Below are positions 5,550-8,738 of a stretch of 8,738 nucleotides of DNA, one piece after another (the first letter of the stretch is position 1; the number at the start of each line of letters is the position of its first letter). The DNA lies in assembly GCA_034433775.1 (NCBI GenBank), contig DAOUAI010000125.1, forward strand, positions 1 through 8,738, written 5' to 3'. This DNA is from CALJTV01 sp034433775 (lineage in GTDB: Bacteria > Chloroflexota > Dehalococcoidia > GIF9 > UBA5629). The position numbers and the translations under genes are program-made. The notes under the pieces are model-generated. The model was not told the origin of the DNA. It did no database searches and saw only the letters and a list, made by a program, of their open reading frames with translations.

Positions 5550-5593
5550 AAAAAACTAACAGGGACCGCCGGATAAAAACATGCGGCAGCCCC
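5550..5593 (-). terminator. Terminator-like hairpin in the hsp20 leader (possible attenuator)
   Basis: The RNA arms GGGGCUGCC (5593-5585) and GGCGGUCCC (5570-5562) make a 9-bp stem with two G-U pairs and a 14-nt loop. A run of six U follows at 5555-5550, six bases past the stem. The U run is set back more than in a classical intrinsic terminator, so function is uncertain. It lies between the candidate promoter and hsp20, where conditional read-through could control the operon. Confidence 0.4.
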
Positions 5594-5666
5594 TGTCATC
5601 AATCATTAACTCGCCACCACCAGCCACCAGCAAAGGGCGACCACGCTTCCCCGACTCCTCATACAT
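5556..5666 (-). CDS. Possible small leader ORF upstream of hsp20 (36 aa, unrecognised)
   Basis: An ATG-initiated 36-residue frame, MYEESGKRGRPLLV followed by AGGGEL, ending RMFLSGGPC and a TAG. It begins about 15-20 nt after the predicted transcription start and runs through the terminator-like hairpin to within a few bases of the U run. Only a weak CGGGA precedes the ATG. The frame stays open upstream to a GTG at 5768, but that longer form would include the promoter. No family is recognised. It may be a leader peptide or simply a chance open frame. Confidence 0.25.
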   Translation of the reverse strand: MYEESGKRGRPLLVAGGGELMIDDRGCRMFLSGGPC

Positions 5667-5687
5667 CCCGGAAATACACTCACCCCT

Positions 5688-5716
5688 ACTATAGCTTGCT
5701 GGTGCCTCTATGTCAA
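5688..5716 (-). promoter_or_regulatory. Sigma70-type promoter for the hsp20-led operon
   Basis: TTGACA (5716-5711) and TATAGT (5693-5688) are separated by 17 nt. The predicted start near 5681 gives a leader of about 190 nt before hsp20. Neither a CIRCE element nor a sigma32-type promoter was seen. Confidence 0.7.
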
Positions 5717-5780
5717 TATCTCTAACAGAACCCTCTTGCGACACTTCACCCTTCCTGTATAAAACCACTAGAAAACTAAC

Positions 5781-6161
5781 TCACTTACCCTTACAGTCCA
5801 AACATAACCCTCGGAACTCAAGCCGATGGCACTTAACATCAAACCCCGTTTTCTGGGCTATCTTCCTGTCAAGGTCCTCGTCCACTGACTCGTCCACATC
5901 GAACACCCTTCCACACCTCAAACAGCGAAAGTGGTAGTGATTGTCCGTCCTGGCATCAAAACGACTTAGTGCGCCACACATATCAAGCTCCAGCACCTCA
6001 CCGCTCTGACACAAAAGCCGCAAATTTCGGTACACGGTCCCCAGACTGATATTCGGTATCTCCTTCCGTACCTCACTGAACACCCAATCAGCCGTCGGAT
6101 GTGACCTCGTCCCCCTCAGCACTTTCAAAATAGCGTCCCGCTGCCTGCTTCTTTTCAACAT
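5781..6161 (-). CDS. perR: PerR-type peroxide-sensing Fur-family repressor
   Basis: A 126-residue Fur-family regulator. The N-terminal winged helix includes HPTADWVF and SLGTVYRNLRLL. The C-terminal dimer domain carries two zinc CxxC pairs, Cys80/Cys83 and Cys120/Cys123. All five metal-sensing ligands of B. subtilis PerR can be aligned: His21, Asp69 (SRFDA, the PerR-type Asp), His75, His77 and Asp88, in HYHFRCLRCGRVFDVD. PerR with Fe(II) represses peroxide-defence genes and is inactivated by histidine oxidation. The ATG has no Shine-Dalgarno site and lies about 17 nt from the predicted transcription start. Downstream are hsp20, rubrerythrin and thiol-redox genes, its likely regulon by position. 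At 126 residues it is slightly shorter than most PerR proteins. Confidence 0.88.
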   Translation of the reverse strand: MLKRSRQRDAILKVLRGTRSHPTADWVFSEVRKEIPNISLGTVYRNLRLLCQSGEVLELDMCGALSRFDARTDNHYHFRCLRCGRVFDVDESVDEDLDRKIAQKTGFDVKCHRLEFRGLCLDCKGK

Positions 6162-6170
6162 TTATAAAAG

Positions 6171-6185
6171 TGATAACTGTTACTA
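6171..6185 (-). promoter_or_regulatory. Candidate Fur/PerR box at the perR transcription start
   Basis: TGATAACTGTTACTA has the 7-1-7 layout of a Fur/PerR box and a perfect TAAC-T-GTTA core. It matches TGATAAT at 6 of 7 on one side and more weakly (4 of 7) on the other. It abuts the -10 and covers the expected start site, a position suited to autorepression. Confidence 0.5.
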
Positions 6186-6212
6186 TTATACACTACTTGT
6201 AAGATTTGTCAA
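6185..6212 (-). promoter_or_regulatory. Consensus sigma70 promoter of perR
   Basis: A perfect TTGACA (6212-6207) and a perfect TATAAT (6190-6185) with a 16-nt spacer. It is the best promoter in the window. Predicted start is near 6178, 17 nt before the perR ATG. Confidence 0.85.
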
Positions 6213-6244
6213 CTGTTCTTAGGTTAGTGCGGATAAAAATCCTA

Positions 6245-6736
6245 TCATGTGCTTTGCTTTAAGCCGCGGTTTTGGTCTAAAGATCCCACTTTGGGTGCCA
6301 CTACAAGCCTCAGCCTTTCAATCCCGACCACAACAATGTCATCACCGGGGTTAAACCTTTGCCCACTGCAAATCGCCTTCCAGAGCACGCCCTGTACCTT
6401 GACATAGCCTGTTGCTCCTTGCCAACGCATCACCTTCCCCTCGACACCGATTATGTTCTCGAACGCCACCTTTGGTTTTAATAAAAAGGTCGGTCTACCC
6501 ACACGGTACATGATATAAGAATGCACCGCCAAGGCAACCATCAGCACTGCCAGTCCCCAGAGCGGGACTCTAATGTTGAACTGAGGCAATAACCACTGCA
6601 CTGCAGCCACCAGCAATGCCTGCTCCAAAAGAGCACCAAGAATAGCCTGCGTGATATACCACAAAGGAGGTGCAGATTTCATCTCAGAGACACATGTACT
6701 TGTGGTACTGGGCTTGTCGCCGTTTCGACGGTTCAC
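6245..6736 (-). CDS. NfeD-like membrane protein with OB-fold domain
   Basis: A 163-residue protein with two hydrophobic helices, about 27-50 (ITQAILGALLEQALLVAAVQ) and about 57-79 (VPLWGLAVLMVALAVHSYIM). A soluble beta-rich domain follows (about 95-147) with VEGKVMRWQGATGYVKVQG and GDDIVVVGIERLRLVV, which is the NfeD C-terminal OB-fold pattern. NfeD proteins usually work with membrane SPFH/stomatin proteins or a serine protease; neither gene is in the window. The GTG start overlaps the stop of the zinc-ribbon gene (GTGA), suggesting coupling. An ATG at 6682 is an alternative start that keeps both helices. Its role here is unknown; membrane quality control is the family-level expectation. Confidence 0.8.
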   Translation of the reverse strand: MNRRNGDKPSTTSTCVSEMKSAPPLWYITQAILGALLEQALLVAAVQWLLPQFNIRVPLWGLAVLMVALAVHSYIMYRVGRPTFLLKPKVAFENIIGVEGKVMRWQGATGYVKVQGVLWKAICSGQRFNPGDDIVVVGIERLRLVVAPKVGSLDQNRGLKQST

Positions 6737-7014
6737 ATCTCGCTGTACCGCCCCTCACCACAAAGATAAGCACACTTGGGACAATATCTCGAATCAGATG
6801 GCACCACAGCGCCACAGTTAGGACAGTGCAGGTTGAGCACAGCACCGCACTCGGTACAGAATTTGAACTCAGGCGGGCTATCCATCCCGCACTGAGGGCA
6901 CTTCTTCAACATCGTCTGTGAGCCAGCCGCCAGCCTGGCACCGCAATTACCGCAAAAGCGATGATGCATAAGGTTCTCGGAACCACAGTTAGGACAAAGA
7001 AAAGTCTCTACCAT
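6733..7014 (-). CDS. Zinc-ribbon repeat protein (three ribbons)
   Basis: A 93-residue protein made of three consecutive zinc ribbons: Cys7/Cys10 with Cys21/Cys24, Cys39/Cys42 with Cys53/Cys56, and Cys64/Cys67 with Cys78/Cys81. An extra Cys85 lies near the end. The knuckles are of the CPNCG / CPQCG / CTECG type seen in DZANK and zinc_ribbon_2 domains, which mostly mediate protein or nucleic-acid contacts. No enzyme domain is attached. The ATG at 7014 is preferred over a TTG two codons upstream; both have a weak ribosome site. It is transcribed ahead of, and overlaps by 3 nt, the NfeD-like gene, so the two probably act together at the membrane. Function is otherwise unknown. Confidence 0.82.
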   Translation of the reverse strand: MVETFLCPNCGSENLMHHRFCGNCGARLAAGSQTMLKKCPQCGMDSPPEFKFCTECGAVLNLHCPNCGAVVPSDSRYCPKCAYLCGEGRYSEM

Positions 7015-7069
7015 CTTCAATAATTACTCTCTCTGTGACACACTCCATACCACCAGCTCAAGTCACCAC

Positions 7070-7098
7070 ATTTTAGCCTTTTCGACTCCAGCCCTCAA
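7070..7098 (-). promoter_or_regulatory. Candidate promoter of the zinc-ribbon / NfeD-like pair
   Basis: TTGAGG (7098-7093) and TAAAAT (7075-7070) with a 17-nt spacer: four and five of six consensus bases respectively. It lies in the short gap after the cyclase gene, about 50 nt before the zinc-ribbon ATG. Confidence 0.5.
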
Positions 7099-7107
7099 CC
7101 CCCACAC

Positions 7108-7869
7108 TCATTCCTCCACTATCGCCACCACCCGGCTCCACCCAGCGCTGCCGCCCTTCAATTTGATCGGAAAACAGGCTACCTTAAACCCGAATGGCTT
7201 AGGGATTTTGTCCAGATTAGCCAGTTTCTCTATATGACAGTACTCTCTTTCAATGCCAACATAGTGACCCGACCAAATCACCCGCTTATCGCCCGTCCGA
7301 CTGAACTCTTCCCGTATCGCCCAGAAAGGGCGGTCCCAGCCCCAAGCATCGGTACCCATCACCCTTACCCCCTGCTCTATAAGCCACAATGTGGACTCGC
7401 GGGTCATGCCACAACCAGCGTTGAAATATTCCGGCTTTCCCCACAGTTTATCAGCGCCTGTCTGGATCAAGACGATGTCCCAGGGCTTGATTTTATACCC
7501 TATCTTACCCAGCGCCTCTTTCAAGTCATCGACTGATACTCCGGAACCCTGCGGTTTGTGTCTCATGTCCAGGACTACACCATCGTGATAGAACCACTCT
7601 AACGGCATCTCGTCTATCGTCCGCGCCCTTTTACCCTCAGATACCGGCGCGTAATGCCACGGGGCATCGACATGCGTACCCGTGTGGGCAGAAAGGGTAA
7701 CGGTATCATTGGACCAACCGAGACCGTCCGGCAAATCACTTTCCTCACAACCAAAGATCGCCTTCATCGATGCTGTGCTCTGCTGATGCGGCTCGTGGAC
7801 AATCTTGGGCGGGACTGACTCGCTGGGACTCTCTTCCAGAGGAACACTCAAGTCTATTATTCTAACCAT
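7108..7869 (-). CDS. Cyclase-family metal hydrolase (kynurenine formamidase-like)
   Basis: A 253-residue member of the cyclase/arylformamidase family. The metal-binding signature HxGTHxDAPxH is intact: His62, His66, Asp68 and His72 in HTGTHVDAPWH. Later conserved pieces are VLIQTGADKLW (133-143), GVRVMGTDAWGWDRP and GHYVGIEREYCHIEKLANLD (201-220). Family members hydrolyse N-formylkynurenine or other cyclic or amide substrates using zinc or manganese; the substrate cannot be read from the sequence and no tryptophan-degradation genes are near. The ATG at 7869 has GGGGG upstream at good distance and begins the expected strand VRIIDLSVPL. The frame is open for 20 more codons upstream, but these lack a ribosome site. 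It appears to be a single-gene unit, divergent from ligA. Confidence 0.88.
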   Translation of the reverse strand: MVRIIDLSVPLEESPSESVPPKIVHEPHQQSTASMKAIFGCEESDLPDGLGWSNDTVTLSAHTGTHVDAPWHYAPVSEGKRARTIDEMPLEWFYHDGVVLDMRHKPQGSGVSVDDLKEALGKIGYKIKPWDIVLIQTGADKLWGKPEYFNAGCGMTRESTLWLIEQGVRVMGTDAWGWDRPFWAIREEFSRTGDKRVIWSGHYVGIEREYCHIEKLANLDKIPKPFGFKVACFPIKLKGGSAGWSRVVAIVEE

Positions 7870-7890
7870 ATTTTTAACCCCCTTTATACA

Positions 7891-7916
7891 GATGCCCTGA
7901 TTATGGCATAGATGCC
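7891..7916. repeat. Three-half-site repeat upstream of the cyclase gene (candidate operator)
   Basis: GATGCC at 7891-7896 and again at 7911-7916 (20 bp apart, about two helical turns) flank an inverted GGCAT at 7905-7909. The last two make the palindrome GGCAT-AG-ATGCC. It lies 22-47 bp before the cyclase ATG, in the divergent cyclase/ligA gap. Confidence 0.45.
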
Positions 7917-7997
7917 GACAAAGAGACAATGCCTTCGGGCTGACACTGCTCCCAACGGTTAGCTATACCTCGGGTTCTTCCCGCCATTGTGTTACGG

Positions 7998-8006
7998 TGC
8001 TATACT
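7998..8006 (+). promoter_or_regulatory. Extended -10 promoter of ligA
   Basis: TGCTATACT gives a TGn extension and TATACT (five of six consensus bases). No good -35 is visible. The predicted start near 8012-8013 leaves a leader of only about 12 nt that just retains the GGGG ribosome site. Confidence 0.45.
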
Positions 8007-8024
8007 AGACTAAGGGGAATTACG

Positions 8025-8738
8025 ATGGCAGACGTGAACGAGGCAAGGCAGCGGATAGAGAAGCTACGGGGACTGATAAACTATCACAACTACCGTTACT
8101 ACGTCCTCGACAGCCCCGAGATCAGTGATGCCGAGTATGACGACTTGATGCGTGAACTGAGGGAGCTGGAGGCTAAATATCCTCAATTTATCACCCCCGA
8201 TTCCCCCACCCAGCGTGTTGGCGCTGCCCCTGTGGAAGCCTTCGGCGTCGTAGAACACCCTCAGCCACTCCTTAGCCTGGCAAACGCCTTTGATGACGAC
8301 GACCTTGAAGCCTGGTACCGCCGAGCCACTGACCTGCTCGGTGGACGCAAGTTCGACTTTGTCTGCGAACTGAAAATCGATGGGCTGGCGGTAGCACTCA
8401 CCTATGTTAACGGGTTACTCGAAGTCGGCGCCACTCGCGGCGATGGCTATCGGGGCGAGAATATCACTCAAAATTTACGGACAATAAAGAGCATACCCCT
8501 ATCAGTGCCCCGAGACAAAGCACCGCAACGCTTTGAGGTCAGGGGCGAAGTGTACATGCCAAAGACCGGCTTCAAGAAACTCAACGAGGAGCGAGCCAAA
8601 GAAGGGCTGCCTTTGTTTGCCAATCCCCGCAATGCCGCTGCCGGCTCGGTGAGGCAACTCGACCCCCGCGTCACCGCCCAGCGCCCGCTGGATATCTTCA
8701 TCTACGGTCTGGGCTGGGCTGAAGGTGGCACCGTTCCC
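8025..8738 (+). CDS. ligA: NAD-dependent DNA ligase, N-terminal part (runs off window)
   Basis: The first 238 residues of a protein usually about 670 long; it is cut by the right edge. Domain Ia is residues 1-70 (HNYRYYVLDSPEISDAEYDDLM). The adenylation domain follows, with the nucleophile Lys117 in CELKIDGLAVALTY, then ATRGDGYRGENIT and FEVRGEVYMPK, and NPRNAAAGSVRQLDP. LigA seals nicks in Okazaki fragments and repair, using NAD+ to adenylate the Lys. The start has AGGGG seven bases upstream of the ATG. It is the only plus-strand gene and diverges from the cyclase gene. Nothing unusual is seen in the visible part. Confidence 0.97.
   Translation, partial: MADVNEARQRIEKLRGLINYHNYRYYVLDSPEISDAEYDDLMRELRELEAKYPQFITPDSPTQRVGAAPVEAFGVVEHPQPLLSLANAFDDDDLEAWYRRATDLLGGRKFDFVCELKIDGLAVALTYVNGLLEVGATRGDGYRGENITQNLRTIKSIPLSVPRDKAPQRFEVRGEVYMPKTGFKKLNEERAKEGLPLFANPRNAAAGSVRQLDPRVTAQRPLDIFIYGLGWAEGGTVP

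Noticed and set aside
5556..5768. 70-residue frame between perR and hsp20
   Set aside because: Its GTG start has no ribosome site and its first part overlaps a good promoter. Only the 36-residue ATG form is kept, at low confidence.
6231..6242. GGATAAAAATCC as a terminator after the NfeD-like gene
   Set aside because: The stem is only 4 bp with no U run of its own; too weak to call.
7870..7929. 20-codon N-terminal extension of the cyclase-family protein
   Set aside because: It has no ribosome site, is Cys/His-rich and unlike the family, and overlaps the repeat. The ATG at 7869 has GGGGG upstream and begins the expected first strand.
8064..8701. Minus-strand open frames opposite ligA
   Set aside because: They are antisense shadows of a clearly coding, well conserved ligase frame and have no ribosome sites or recognisable domains.

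Overview
The window most resembles an anaerobic bacterium of the Chloroflexota, plausibly Dehalococcoidia-related. This is inferred from the mix of rubrerythrins, an AhpF-like flavoprotein, NifS/IscU-type genes, strong Shine-Dalgarno sites and roughly even GC. No 16S or other phylogenetic marker was compared, so the placement is tentative. Thirteen confident protein genes are present; all but one lie on the minus strand. No tRNA, rRNA, CRISPR array or transposase gene was seen.

Region 1 (about 5700 down to 1, minus strand) is a tightly packed ten-gene block. In transcription order it holds hsp20, a selenocysteine-containing glutaredoxin-like protein, an AhpF/thioredoxin-reductase-like flavoprotein, a rubrerythrin-thioesterase fusion, rubrerythrin, a NifS/IscS-like protein, IscU, a small double zinc ribbon, TusA, and a ferritin-like protein cut by the window edge. 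Gaps are 54 nt or less and several genes overlap by 4 nt, so one operon is likely. Its theme is thiol/selenol reduction, peroxide removal by diiron proteins, and sulfur or Fe-S cluster handling. A PerR-type peroxide sensor (5781-6161) sits just upstream. It has a near-perfect sigma70 promoter and a Fur/PerR-box-like operator.

Three points stand out. First, the glutaredoxin-like gene at 4671-4907 has an in-frame UGA at exactly the first Cys of its CxxC motif, followed by a SECIS-like hairpin; ordinary gene calling would miss or truncate it. Second, the NifS/IscS-like protein keeps its catalytic Cys loop but has lost the PLP-anchoring Lys (Gln instead) and neighbouring PLP contacts, so it is probably not a working cysteine desulfurase although it sits next to iscU. 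Third, one ORF fuses a complete rubrerythrin-type diiron domain to a hotdog acyl-CoA thioesterase. In addition, hsp20 is bracketed by a perfect 16-bp inverted repeat and has a leader of about 190 nt with its own promoter and a terminator-like hairpin.

Region 2 (6245-7014, minus) is a two-gene unit: a triple-pair zinc-ribbon protein translationally coupled to an NfeD-like membrane protein, with a candidate promoter at 7070-7098. Region 3 (7108-7869, minus) is a cyclase-family (kynurenine-formamidase-like) hydrolase, with a three-half-site repeat in its upstream region. Region 4 (8025 to the end, plus) is the N-terminal part of NAD-dependent DNA ligase, transcribed divergently from the cyclase gene.
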